A stretch of 64,000 nucleotides of DNA, taken from assembly GCA_947683625.1 (NCBI GenBank), contig CANTUR010000005.1, positions 310,001-374,000 on the forward strand. The letters run 5' to 3'. The translations under genes and the position numbers were made by a program. The DNA comes from Mallotus nudiflorus. Lineage: Eukaryota > Streptophyta > Magnoliopsida > Malpighiales > Euphorbiaceae. Below, piece by piece: positions 35,187 through 45,830 of the stretch (position 1 is the stretch's first letter; each line of letters begins with the position of its first letter). The notes below the pieces were generated by a model. That model was not told the DNA's origin. It was given only the letters and a program-made list of their open reading frames with translations, and made no database searches.

Positions 35187-36337
35187 TGGCCCCAAAGAAG
35201 AAAACCACTTCATAAGCCCCATCCTCCTTAATCTTCTCAAGTAAGAAGACAAACTAAGGATTGACTTAAGAAAAATCCACCCCTTTCCTACACTAACTCT
35301 ATAATCAAACAAAGGGCATCCTAATTTACTAAGAGGAAGATCATTCCATCCCGCTACATGTCTAAGGTGGCCTTGGAATCAGTTAGATGTTATGATTAAG
35401 TGGTTTCTCTCCTTCAAAGAATTGGTATACTAACCTTTTCCTTTACTCCTCTTATCACCATCCTCTCTCTTGTGATTGAGTTTTTCTCTTCCTTTTGCTT
35501 GAGAACTCAAAACACAAGTGAGCAAAATCCTATCTATAGCATTTGTTTTAAATTAGGGGGAAGGGATCATTCTTACACCAAAGATGATTTGATGCTCTTT
35601 TTAGATTCAAACATGAGGGACTTGAATCCCCAAACACACTTTGGTCTCCTCACACTTTTTAGAACTGAAATGTCAAACAACATATGGGATAATTCCTTGT
35701 AGGTCATTGCAAATCCTCCTCCTTTTGTTCTAAAAGTATTTAGTACATCCATTGATTCATAACTTATTCCTTTAATTCTAGGGGTTTAAGTAATGAAGTC
35801 ATTCTTTTTATAACATCTTTCTTCTTTATTGCATTCAAAACAATGTTAATGTTTTCTTAGGAAGGTGGTTGCAATGGAGGATTTGGTTAGTTAGTAATAG
35901 CATAAGTGGTGCAATATGTATTAGGGGAATATTGACCAAACTTGCAAAACACTTTTGTCTTGACCTTGATTGTCTTAAATCCCTTCCCTATTATCTCCAT
36001 GATGAAAAATTCTTAAAAAATTCTAATTAATTTAAGAAGGTAAACATTTTACGGGTTTGGAAGCATAAGGAAGAAGAAGTGGATAAAGACTTAGGTTAGT
36101 GGGTTCTTTGATCATCTTTTGATTATTGAGTCTAACTTCAATAATCATTTTGATCAAGTTGACTCTAGGCTTAATAACTTTGATAAGAGGATGGACCTTA
36201 AGGAGTATGAAATCCACCATCTTTATGCTTATCACAATTTGTAATGCACTTGGCCTCCTCCTTCTCCTCAAACATTTCGAGCTCCACCTCCCAAAGAACC
36301 TCAAGGGGATGAGCATGACATTAATCCTACTTCCTAG
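35187..36337 (+). pseudogene. Copia extra (env-like position) ORF remnant
   Basis: Starts MAPKKKTTS at ATG 35187 and can be followed through frameshifts to FDKRMDLKEYEIHHLYAYHN, then a proline-rich tail (TWPPPSPQTFRAPPP) ending near 36337. SIRE/Maximus-type copia elements carry an additional ORF at this place, after pol and before the 3' LTR. It has been called env-like, though its function is not established. Here it is broken by many stops. Assignment rests on position, the basic N-terminus and the DKRMD and proline-rich parts. Confidence 0.55.
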
Positions 36338-36773
36338 AAGTTTCTTTTCTTTAGTATCTATATGGTTTCTATTATGGCTAGTTTATCTTTAGTCCTTGTT
36401 TGTTGAAAGTTTAGCTTGTGTTTGCTGGTTATGTTTAGACTTTTGTCTTCTATTACTCTTATGCTTTAATGTGGACCATATGTTTCCTTATCAATCTTCA
36501 TTTATTATCTATTTTTTTTCTCTCTATCTTACTTTTACTTATTACTATTAACTTTTAACAAAAGGGGAAATATGTATGTGTGTGTTATTTAAATGTATTA
36601 TTTATATGTTTGTCTAGTTAAATTCACAAGCATACACAAACTTATGCACATATTAAGGGGGAGCTATATCTTGTATCTTTTTATTTTAATGCATGAACTA
36701 AGGGGAAGCATTATATTAATTTCACACTTCACTTGATTATGCACAACTCACACACATAAATTATTTGTCAAAT

Positions 36774-36786
36774 TCAAAAAGAGGGA
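36774..36786 (+). promoter_or_regulatory. Copia polypurine tract
   Basis: CAAAAAGAGGGAC immediately before the 3' LTR start. Another purine run, AAGGGGGAGC, lies near 36656. Confidence 0.55.
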
Positions 36787-36789
36787 CAT

Positions 36790-37954
36790 TATTGACCATA
36801 AATTTATTCAATCTTTAAAGTTTTGACTTTAACAAATAATTTGATTAAACTAATATGTTTGTTTAAGTGTGTTTAGACTCAATTATTTACAAAGAAATTA
36901 AGTGATTGAATGTCATTAATAAGTCCCTACAATATTCAAGACTCATTTGGGATGTTGCAAGGTTCCAAGCAAGCTCAAATTAAGCTTGAAGAGGTTCCTT
37001 ATGAGCAAGGCTCACGACTGGGAGCCTTCCTTAAGAGCTTATGCTTCAAAGAGCATTTAAAGTAAAAAGAGGACTGAACCCTTCACGGTCTATCATAACA
37101 ATCATGAGGTGACCATGACCAACCATGTCCAACTCGTGATATCCTCTTCAGCTTATTAATCATTAGCATCATGAGCAACCAAAAGAGCTTAAGACACTCT
37201 CTATCTCCCCTCACAACTATGAGCATCTTGTGACTAGGAAACTCTACAAGACACAATAGTGACCTACCATCCAACAGCTATATTTTTTAACCTTCACAAT
37301 CGGGAGCATGCCTTTATAATCGTGAGCAATAAAAATCCTATAAAAAGGTTGTTTTACATTAAATGAAGTTAGAGAAGGTTAGGGATAAAGTTAATGCCCC
37401 TAATAACCATATTTGAGTTATTAATGTATATAAACAACTCATGGAGCTTCATTGAATATAAAGATACTTGGTTGTTGAACTCTTTTATCTTAGGGTTCAT
37501 TTAAGCTCTCAAATTTTCATTAAATTTATTTATTATTCATTAAACTCCTTGAGAGTTGGCTGTGTTAGAAATAGGACTTCGACTTCATCTAATTCTTAGG
37601 ATAGATTAGAAGGGAAGTGATTTTTATTTTTAAAGGAATTGATTTAAGTGTTTGACCATTAAAACACATGGGATTGTGGTTAGAGCTTAGCCTAGTCAAA
37701 AGCTCATTGTTGTATGGTTTAGAGTTGATGCTTAAAACTCTTGTAATGTCAATCTTTATGAATAAGATTAGTGTGGGGATTGAAAATCCTAACTTAGGGA
37801 TAAGTTAGGTGGAGACGTAGATTCATTTATGAATTAAACTCCTAAAAAACTTGTGCTTGATTCTTTTCTCCTTTAATCTTTCCTTAATCTTTGTTTAATT
37901 GTTTTAATTTTCCTTTAAATTTCAAAAAACCCTATTCACCCCTTAGGGTTTAAT
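36790..37954 (+). mobile_element. Copia 3' LTR
   Basis: About 1.16 kb beginning TATTGACCATAAATTT and ending near CACCCCTTAGGGTTTAATA. From about 37283 it matches the 5' LTR copy (22531-23166): GGGAGCATGCC, TTAAATGAAG, CTTGGTTGTTGAACTC and GAGAGTTGGCTGTG. The two copies differ by many substitutions, so the insertion is old. Confidence 0.8.
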
Positions 37955-38174
37955 AGAAATGGTTCATAGTTTAATAGTGAAATTTGAATTAGGTCTTTAT
38001 TTATCTTTTAAATTGGAGAAGAACTGATCTTGGAATTGAAAAGTTTAATTTTTGAACTAAACCAAACTAAAACTTTAAAGCAATTTTGCAGCCTTAATTT
38101 TTAAATCTCCAATATTTTAAAGCAATTCCTAGAAATTCCATTCTTTGAATCAAATTGGACCATGCTCACCCTTA
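37955..38174. mobile_element. hAT-type element, right half
   Basis: Ends in the inverted terminal sequence CCATGCTCACCCTTA. The sub-terminal AACCAAACTAAAAC and ATCAAATTGGACC pair in inverted orientation with the left half (GGGTTTTGAAG, AAATCAAACC). Joined to 22117-22530 it would be about 630 bp, a usual size for a hAT miniature element. The outside flank ATTAAATC (38175-38182) matches the left flank at 7 of 8 bases. Confidence 0.72.
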
Positions 38175-38369
38175 ATTAAATCTAATGGTTTTCTCTTTTA
38201 TGCATTGCTATTGTGTCATTTATTTTAGGATGGATATGTAAATTCATTTGTAGTCATTTGTCACCTGAACTCTTCTAGTCTTAGAAATGGGTTGATATTG
38301 TAAATAAATAAAAAATAAATTTACATTTGTATTAAAATTTTTTGTATCCCACAACAAAGAAGTGCAAGT

Positions 38370-38900
38370 TGATTTACTAGTATGGAAGTAAAATTAAAGA
38401 TGCCTAAGACTTTAGATAAAGTGGACGTTTCTTTTAGTTGGTTTTACAAAAGCTAATAGAAGATATATACATTGAGTTAATGTTTGTACTACCATTGTTT
38501 ATTACTCTATATTGATTAATAGGATCATATCAAAAAATTTTATTCCTTATAAGGCACTAAAATAGGGTGACCCATTATCACCCTGTCTCTTCATATTGAT
38601 TTCTTATGTGTTGTCTTAATTAATTAATAATGCTTATGAAAATGGTATGCTAAAAGGTTATAAAAACAAGCCTCATTATCTCACAATTACCCATGTTTTA
38701 TTTGTTGATTAATTACTTTTAAAATGGCTTCTAATAACGAGGCAATGAGATATAAAATTCTATTAGAAGATTATATTGAAGGAATCTATTATGCACTAAC
38801 AAGTGTGGTGAGCACTAGCCTTAAAAAGGGTAAATTTTCAAAAATTTTACTTAGATAACCTTTCATCACATGAAGAATCCCAATCCTATATCCATTTTGC
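38370..38900 (+). pseudogene. LINE (L1-type) reverse-transcriptase fragment
   Basis: Short non-LTR retrotransposon remnant. On the plus strand FIPYKALK then GDPLSPCLFIL matches the RQGDPLSPYLF box of plant L1-type reverse transcriptases. After the spacing expected comes LINNAYENGMLKGYK and ITHVLFVD, where FADD would hold the catalytic aspartates. One is replaced by a stop here. Following sequence (YKILLEDY, then KKGKFSKI) fits the region after the FADD box loosely. No endonuclease domain or poly-A tail is seen. Its neighbours are the hAT right end and the minisatellites. Confidence 0.68.
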
Positions 38901-39049
38901 ATTTTACACATAGCTAAACTATACATCAACATGTAAAACAACATCCTAGGTATTCTAAATTTAAGAAAACTTACTAACTCCTAAGTTTGATATAAACCAT
39001 AATAGTTAATCTACAAGCTTTGGGAGCTTTAGGTTCAATATGCCACTAT

Positions 39050-39195
39050 AAACTTTTTAGGTGTCACATGAATGAACATATGATTATAACCTTCTTAGGT
39101 GTCACGCGAATGAACATGCGACTATAACCTTCTTAGGTGTCCCGTGAATGAACATGCAACTATAACCTTCTTAGGTGTTATGTGAATGAAGATGC
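39050..39195. repeat. ~42-bp tandem repeat, 3-4 units
   Basis: Unit CTTCTTAGGTGTCACGTGAA followed by TGAACATGCGACTATAAC. Successive copies vary in the CRYG/CACGTG part. Confidence 0.9.
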
Positions 39196-39760
39196 TATTA
39201 AGCAAAAAGTGAATGCTTCTAAGCAGTGTGAAGATGCTTTTGAGCAATGTGAATGCTCCTAAGCAATATGAGAGTGCTTCTAAGCAATGTGAGGATGCTT
39301 CTAAGCAATGCGAAGATGCTTCTAAGTGGTAAAAGTGCTTTTAAGAAATGTGAGAGTGCTTCTAAGCAATATGAGGATGCTTTTAAGCAATGACAAGATG
39401 CTTCTAAGTGATGAAAGTGCTTTTAAGCAATATGAGAGTGCTTTTGCGCAATGAAAGTGCTTCTAAGTAGTGCTAGAGTGCTTCCAAGCAATGTAAAGAT
39501 ACTCCTAAGCAATGTGAATGCTCCTAAGCAACATAAGAGTCCTTCTAAGCAATGTGAATGCTTATAAGCAACATAAGAGTGCTTCTAAGCAATATGAATG
39601 CTTCTAAGCAACATGAGAGTGCTTCTAAGCAATGTGAGAGTGCTTCAAATTGATATGAATGCTTTTAAGCAATGTGAAGCGATGTGAGAGTGCTTTTAAG
39701 TAATGAGTGAGTGCTCCTAAGCAATGTGAGAGTGCTTCTAAGCAATGTTTATGAGGTAGT
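39196..39760. repeat. ~20-23-bp minisatellite, about 25 units
   Basis: Units of AATGCTTCTAAGCAATGTG or GAGAGTGCTTCTAAGCAATG, alternating irregularly between GAATGCT, GAGAGTGCT and GATGCT forms. The core GCTTCTAAGCA is partly palindromic. It begins where the 42-bp array ends and runs into a TGATG-rich stretch at 39760-39830. Confidence 0.92.
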
Positions 39761-40318
39761 AATAATGATGTAGCAATTATGCAACAATGATGTAATGATG
39801 ATGTAGTAGTGATGAAGTGATGACATTATTATTTTGATGATTTGGAGAGAGATATCCTTACAATGAAATTTCCTTACTCTTATTCTTTTGTGCGATATTG
39901 AATTTTCTAAAAAAGGCAGCATACGTGTAGTGTCTTTAGACAAATGGAGTCCATATTAATATACTTTTGCATCAGTTTGGTGCATGTCTTATACTGAAAT
40001 GGAAGTTTAGGACCATATAAGTGAGTGTGCAAAGTCTTAAAGAGCACATAAAACCATAAAAGAGCGCGTGGAAGGGAGAAGTACGCATGACTGCTTGTGG
40101 AATGCACATTGTCACATGCTTGTACACATGGTCCTGCACCTAGCGTGTGGTCATGTGCTTCCTCCCTTGCAGGCCTATTTAAACGGCTATTTTAGAGGTC
40201 TCGGGAGGCTTTGTCTGGACTTCTTTGAATGTTTTCCAACTTTTATTGACCTTTTTTGTGTTTTGAGTGCTATTTGCTCTATTTTTTGCTTTTATACTTC
40301 CATTTTATTCTATGTGAA
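39761..40318. other. Upstream region of the PMD gene remnant
   Basis: TGATGTAG-rich tail of the minisatellite, then CATGTG/GTGTGG-rich sequence (40080-40165) and a possible TATA-like TATTTAAA at 40178-40185. The CATGTG-rich part recalls a stretch at 51680-51750 in the E2 LTR, but the match is too short to call homology. Confidence 0.35.
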
Positions 40319-40533
40319 ATGGAGTTCCCTAATATTCCTAAGGGTTTGAAGGATATTTTTATTGATGCTGATGTTGAGGGTGACTTACAGAGGCCACTAG
40401 AGTTGGGACATCTGCTGCAGGGACAAGCACATCTGGTGCTTAGAGTTTTTAGCCATCTAGGCTTTCTTAAGGAGATCTGATCCTTGTTGTTTATAGCTTG
40501 GAGAGTCATGCTTGGGTGCATCATCATTGTGAG

Positions 40534-40805
40534 GTAAGTCCTTCTTTGCCCTTATCTTCTGAAGCTTCTTCATTGGCTATTTTACTGTATAAGGTTGTTG
40601 TAGCTATAGTTCTATAGCTCTTGTTATAACTGTTTGTCTAGTCATAGCCTTATTGTAAATGTTGTGATCGTCTACTAGTGCTTGCTATGATGTTTTTCTT
40701 TTTGGATTTTGTAATTGTTTTGATCTTGTTAAATGACAGAGAGAGAGATATATGTTAGTATTTAGTAGCTGTGCAAATGCTTGATAACGTACCTATTATT
40801 TGCAG
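40534..40805 (+). other. Probable intron in the PMD remnant
   Basis: Donor GAG|GTAAGT and acceptor TTATTTGCAG. Joining the flanks keeps one frame: upstream SLESHAWVHHHCE runs into PHRYITMLLGS. The T-rich interior fits a plant intron. No in-frame coding is seen inside. Confidence 0.65.
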
Positions 40806-42203
40806 CCTCATAGGTATATTACTATGTTGCTTGGTAGTTTCAATGGAGTAAGCATGTATTATAAGGGTCTCCCAATGTTTGTGAAGCAGATGATTGTCAA
40901 GAAGGGTTTTGATGGAGTTATTATTGCATTGTCTTATGACTCATATATATCGAGTCAGATTGCCATGTATGCATTGGTAGAGTGGTGGATGGACACGATG
41001 CATACTTTCCATTTGCCTATTAGGGAGATGACTATTACCTATTTGGATTTTGATACTATCACGGGCTTGAGCTTTTTTAGAGAGCCTATTCCTTTCAATG
41101 AGGAGGAGTATTTTATTATTATGGTGAGGAGGTGCCTCATAATGGATTTTCTTGGGGTAGTCACACCTATGAAGTCTGGTTGCCCATATCTAGTTCATTA
41201 CATGGAGTTTATTTCTTCTATGTGGACTCTGTACAACAATGGTCTTGTCTCACCAGAATAGCTAGATCGTTGATTTTGTTTTATTTGCTAAGTGTTATTA
41301 TCTTCCTGAACCCTTCGGGTACAAGTGATATGTGATTGTTGTCTATCTTGAGAGATCTGGATGGCTTGTTGAGGTATTACTAGGGTAATGCTACCTTTAC
41401 TCATATGTACTCAAGCCTTGATATAGCATGCTAAGGTGGCTCAAGGATCTATAGATGCTTGTTCATGCTAGACATGAGTAGGAGTTTTGTTGTCTGTTCT
41501 TTTACTTTTGGGTTTATTATTTCTAACTCTCTGATTTTGAAAATTCTGGGCATATAAGTTCAGTATTCTTCCTCGTCCATCCATTAAGCACTTTTAAGAG
41601 GATGGCTTCCCTCATTATTCTCGCTTAATTAGGAAGACTACTGATTTTATTAAGGATTGTAAGGTAGCTTAGGACCATATGGGGAAGTTGTCCTTTGATA
41701 AGGTTTATCTATTTATTATTGTGTTAGTAATTTCTTTATTAGGGATCTTTTGTTCATTCTTACCATTTGAGTAGATTTTTCTCTGCTACTGGGTGGCGAG
41801 GTCTCATTAGACGGCAAAGATGGTGGCTATATGGCAGCTGATGGAGAGTCAGGTGTTGCTCTCTAGCCTCATCGGTAGATTGTGGTATTTAGGTGAGTGA
41901 GTCCATCATTGGTGGGATGGCCCATATATGAGGAGAGTTCTTGTCCCTCCTCCTAGTGACATGTTCTGTGGCAATGAGCTTTATGGTGATGCTCTTGCTA
42001 TTGTTATGATAGGATTCCCCTCTGAGAGCCTCTTGGAGAGTGTGGGTTTGCCTTATGTTAATGTATTGATCCCTCAGCTGATTGATGTTATAGCTAGTGG
42101 GACCTTTCCTTCACCTCCACCTTCTCAGGCAAATGCATCTCGTACTTCAAGTTTGAGGATTAGGCCATCACGCAGGTCATCGAGAGTCACTTCTTCTAAT
42201 CCG

Positions 42204-42774
42204 GTAAGCCTTTATTCCTATTTTGGTATAAGCATGTATCAAACTTTATTAGTAATAGTCTGTAATTGATGTGAGTTGTGAGAACTTATCTATAACAATG
42301 TTGGAGAAGATTCAGATCTCGTTTTAAGGAGGATGAGGGCATATTTTGTACTAAGGTGACTAGCCATGCTAGTCATGTGGCTTTTCGTAGTACTACTCTT
42401 AGGGACTTGATTGTTCAACTATCTTTATGTTTATTTGGGATGGATATCCTTAGTAGAGTAGTGAGTTTCAATTTGCCTAGACCTTGCTTTTCTTATTTGA
42501 GTGTTGCTCCTATTGATGCTACCCATGTTCGTGTTCTCCACTTATTCTTGCCTGTGTTTCATTTATTTAATGAGTGGTGATTGACTTATTTGCTTGCTTT
42601 TGTAGATTCTTGTCTCCTTTGGTTAGTACTAGTATACTATTGCAGGGAGTGTGCAACAGTGCTTTTTGCATTTTGCTACCACTCAAAGGTTATGCCTTTT
42701 TTATTGTACCTATTTATTTTATGCACATGTTTTATGTATGAATGTATGATATGCAATATGTAATGTAGGTTAAG
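42204..42774 (+). other. Possible second intron or intron cluster of PMD
   Basis: Donor CCG|GTAAGCC after RVTSSNP. Candidate acceptors are TTTTGTAG at about 42598-42605 and AATGTAG at about 42762-42768. The latter leads into HCLTSLEWE and RISELESWLSSF, a possible coiled-coil tail ending in a TGA at 42903-42905. The acceptor choice is not settled. Confidence 0.4.
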
Positions 42775-43129
42775 CACTGTCTCACTAGTCTTGAATGGGA
42801 GTAAGAGCATGCAGCTTATTATGATCGTATCAGTGAGTTAGAGTCATGGCTATCATCCTTTGCGATGAAAAATAATGAGTCAGGACCAGATGAGGGGGAT
42901 GCTTGAGCAGGATTAGTGCTTGCTTCTAATGGCAGCTACAACCGATGTAGTTATTTTAGGGGCTAGGTGTAGGACTTTTGGCCTGTGGTTTGCTTTGTTG
43001 TCTTATTTTCTTGAGGTTATGGACTTTAGGTATTATATCTAGGCATTTGTCCTGCATGTTGTATGATGATGATTGTATATGCTTCTTACTATGTATCATT
43101 AATGATGATGTTTGCCATTGCTATTGTCT

Positions 43130-43265
43130 GCCTCTTTTCCTTTTTTCCCAAAGGCATCCCCTTTAGAGCTTTTCGCACTTAGCTGAGTTTTCTTTTTCTT
43201 CCCTTTTTTGCCTAGGGTGTCTCCTTTCGGAGCTTTTCAAACCTAGCTGGGCTTTTTTTTTCTTG
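43130..43265. repeat. Two-copy ~65-bp repeat between PMD and E2 pol
   Basis: Two copies of a segment typified by CTTTAGAGCTTTTCGCACTT and CTTTCGGAGCTTTTCAAACC, each followed by AGCTGRG and a T-rich run. They lie just beyond the 3' end of E2 pol. Confidence 0.7.
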
Positions 43266-43659
43266 GCTTTGACGATAGTGGCTGATCTCAAATAGAGAGC
43301 TCATAGAGGATGGTAAGAACCATGGTCATGTAATGAAGGAAAATGCAAAGCATGCTTGATACAATTCATGATAAAATGTGTTGCACTTTTTAAAGACATT
43401 TTACATAAATTGGCAACCATTCTCATTTCACTATAATCATTTAAGAAAATCATAAGTGCATTCATACAAATTTTTATCTTGAGGTTACCCCTGTCCTTAA
43501 CTAGCCTTCTCAGGTTTTCTAGTTAAGTATTTTCTCTCTTTCCTTAATTTTTTCTTGAGCTACCATTTTTAGGTTTAAAACTCATCGGGAGGTACCTAAC
43601 TTTTGCCTGAGTTGCCATTTTTAGGTTTTCAACTCAATAGGATGATTTTTTATGCCTTA

Positions 43660-44690
43660 GACATATTACTTCTTCAAGCGGTCTGTATTGATAGGTTGAG
43701 AGAATTCATTGCCTTCAGAATCCATCAGCTTGACTGCTCCTTTTGATAAGACATGTTTGACCAGGTATGGGCCTTCCCTATTCAATCTGAACTTCTGTAT
43801 AAGGTCTGGAACATTTTTTCTTGCTTACTTTAGCACCTAATCTCCTGTTTTCACACTCTTGTGTTTTACTCTTCTATTGAAGGTTTTGGCTAGCTGAGCT
43901 TGATACAACTGTGTGTGGTATAGAGCCTTGAGCCTTTTGTTGTTAAAAAGAGTGAGATTGTCGTGCCTTTATCGAGCCCATCGATACCCCCAAAAGGCAT
44001 ATGGCAACCTATCTGCCTAATCTTGATAAGTCTGAGTCATCTTTGATAAGATCTTTTTTATGTTCTTATTTGCAGCTTCGATGACCCTATTTGCTTATGG
44101 TCGGTAAGGAGAAGATTTGTGATGTTCCACTTTATAACTCCTCCTTAGTAGCTTTCTAACTTCCCTTTGGAATTGGACACCGTTGTTAGAGATGATGTGA
44201 TGGGGGATCCCATATCAACATATTATATTTCTTTTGATGAACTTAGCCACTTACTTGGCTCCTATCCTTATGAATGATTATACTTTGAACCATTTTATGA
44301 AGTAGTCCATTGCCATTAGGATGAACCTATGTTCGTTTGAAGTTTTCAGGTGGATTTTCCCAATTATGCTAGTCTTATATTGAGAAGGGCCAAGGAGATA
44401 AGATGTAGTGTAGTTCTATTGGGGGAAGGTGGTTGACATTCCCATGGATCTGACACCTGTGGCATTTCCTTACAAATTTGATTTAGTCTTCCATCATCAT
44501 ATCCAGAAGAACCCTTGTCTGATTAGCTTCTTAGCTAGGATTGCTCCATTCGTGTGTGGACAATAAACACCCTCATGTACTTCTTCTACTGCTCTTACAG
44601 CCTTAGTTTCATATAAACATTAGAGTTGTAAACCATTTAAGGTTCTCCTGTATAACACACCTTGGTGTGTTGTGAATTTTAATGCTAGTC
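43660..44690 (-). pseudogene. E2: integrase, end of pol
   Basis: Integrase inserts the cDNA copy into the chromosome. On the minus strand, in order: lead-in HQGVLYRRTLNG; the zinc-binding region with AVRAVEEVHEGVYCPHTNGA; then frameshifted core sequence matching CHRCQIHGN, ELHYILSPWPFS and IGKIHLKTSNEHRFILMAMD with YFIKWF. The core ends with ANRVIEAANKNIKKILSKMT and DRLPYAFWGYRWAR. The C-terminal part has FRLNREGPYLVKHV, AVKLMDSEGNEF and a final RLKKYYV, a usual end of Tat-type pol. Stops and frameshifts occur throughout. Confidence 0.82.
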
Positions 44691-44691
44691 A

Positions 44692-45280
44692 TCAAATGAC
44701 TACTTTTTCACTTTCATCTACTGAATTAGGATAGGCTCGTTCCTTTAGATATCTCAAAATGTCATAGAACCATAGTTTTTTAGCTATTTTTATCTTCGCT
44801 ATTCTACAATTTTTATGACAAGGTTGTCCCGATCTAAGTAGAATCAAAGGTTTCATAGGCATTTTGGATGGTCCTTCCCATAGTAATGCTAGGCAAGCAA
44901 GTGCATCTGCTATCTGATTATGATTCTTAGGGAGATTAATGAATCTGCATTTTTGGAAGGACATGGTAAGTAGCCTCAAGTGGTCCAAGTAAGGCCTTAA
45001 GTGCTACTCTTTTAGTTCCCACTCTTCCATGGTATGGTTGATTACTAGCATGGAATCTCTAAAGATTTTAACTTACGTGATATCCAAGGCTATTAGTGCT
45101 TCTATTCTAAGTGCACATACCTCATATTCTGCTTTATTATTTGTGACTCTGAACTCGAGCTTTTTAGCAATTGGTACTACTTCACCTTTTAGAGATTGTA
45201 GTATGACACCGACTCCTACGCTGAACTAATTGACCACTCCATCAAAGTACATGCACCATCCTTAGATCTCAATGGTTGAG
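44692..45280 (-). pseudogene. E2: second (archaeal-type) RNase H domain
   Basis: A complete RNase H fold lying after the usual gypsy RNase H. Motifs on the minus strand: WCMYFDGVVN, VGVILQSLKGEVVPIAKK, TNNKAEYEVCALRIEALIAL, FRDSMLVINHTMEEW and NHNQIADALACLA. The four acidic catalytic positions (D, E, D, D) are all kept, although two stops interrupt the domain. Then follows KKLWFYDILRYLKERAYP, the linker to integrase. A second RNase H between the first and the integrase is the diagnostic feature of the plant Tat lineage, which is the main reason for placing E2 there. Confidence 0.85.
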
Positions 45281-45387
45281 CTGAGGTTTTCTAGGAAGTC
45301 TAGCTGGATTTCTTATGAGTTTGAAATGGGGTGTAGAGCTAGAAATTCAGCCAATGCTCTCCCTTTTACTGCCTTTTTAGTTAGATA

Positions 45388-45830
45388 TTATACATTGAAT
45401 TCTGTTAGCAGTACTAGCCACTTGGCAAGTTTCCCCACTAGAGAGGGAGCTTCGTAGAGGTAGTTCATTGGGTCCATTTTAAACATGGCCTGAATTCTAT
45501 AGGATTGAAAGTGGTGTCTGAGTTTCTTCATTACCCATACCATTGCCAGACATATATGTTCTACTTTGTTGTACTTCTCCTTATATGGCAACATTTTCTT
45601 GCTCAAGTAGTAGACTACATGTTATGCTTTCGTTTCTCCCTCCTAGGCTAACATTGCACCAGCTACATTCCTTTTGATGGCTAGATTCTAGGTTAGAGGT
45701 ATCCTTGGTTTTGATTTATCAAATGCTACCTGGCACTATTCATTCCATTCAACTGGCTAATATTTTTTTAGTAGCTTGAAGATTGGTTCACATACTACTA
45801 TCAACTTAGCGATGAATCTGCTGATGAACT
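45388..45830 (-). pseudogene. E2: gypsy RNase H domain
   Basis: Follows the reverse transcriptase on the minus strand. Recognisable parts are NLAIKRNVAGAMLA, YLSKKMLPYKEKYNKVEH, ICLAMVWVMKKLRHHFQSY and MDPMNYLYEAPSLVGKLAKW, then VLLTEFNV. In the family this degrades the RNA of the RNA:DNA hybrid. In Tat elements this first RNase H is often degenerate. Several stops occur, mainly in its N-terminal half. Confidence 0.82.

Larger units (their letters stand above)
40319..42905 (+). pseudogene. Plant mobile domain (PMD, MAIN-like) gene remnant
   Basis: Decayed gene for an aminotransferase-like plant mobile domain protein, a family spread by transposable elements and also domesticated (MAIN and MAIL1 in Arabidopsis). 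Start MEFPNIPKGLKDIF at ATG 40319. The best part, about 40806-41261, has KKGFDGVI, SSQIAMYALVEWWMDTMHTF, then HLPIREMTIT and GLSF, the signature of the domain. Later come PRPSIKHF and EDGFPHYSRLI (about 41570-41620), WVHHWWDGPYMRRVLVPPPS (about 41905-41955) and a serine/arginine-rich tail. A probable intron lies at 40534-40805 and a second donor at 42204. One frameshift precedes the first intron and stops follow 41261. It lies antisense to E2 pol, starting about 750 bp beyond its end. Confidence 0.8.

Noticed and set aside
37083..37274. A 63-codon minus-strand frame in the copia 3' LTR.
   Set aside because: Falls inside the LTR, with no similarity to a known protein.
40060..40200. CATGTG/GTGTGG-rich sequence upstream of PMD as a piece of the E2 3' LTR.
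   Set aside because: Similarity to 51680-51750 is limited to short words, and the TATA-like motif is on the other strand. Not enough to call an LTR.
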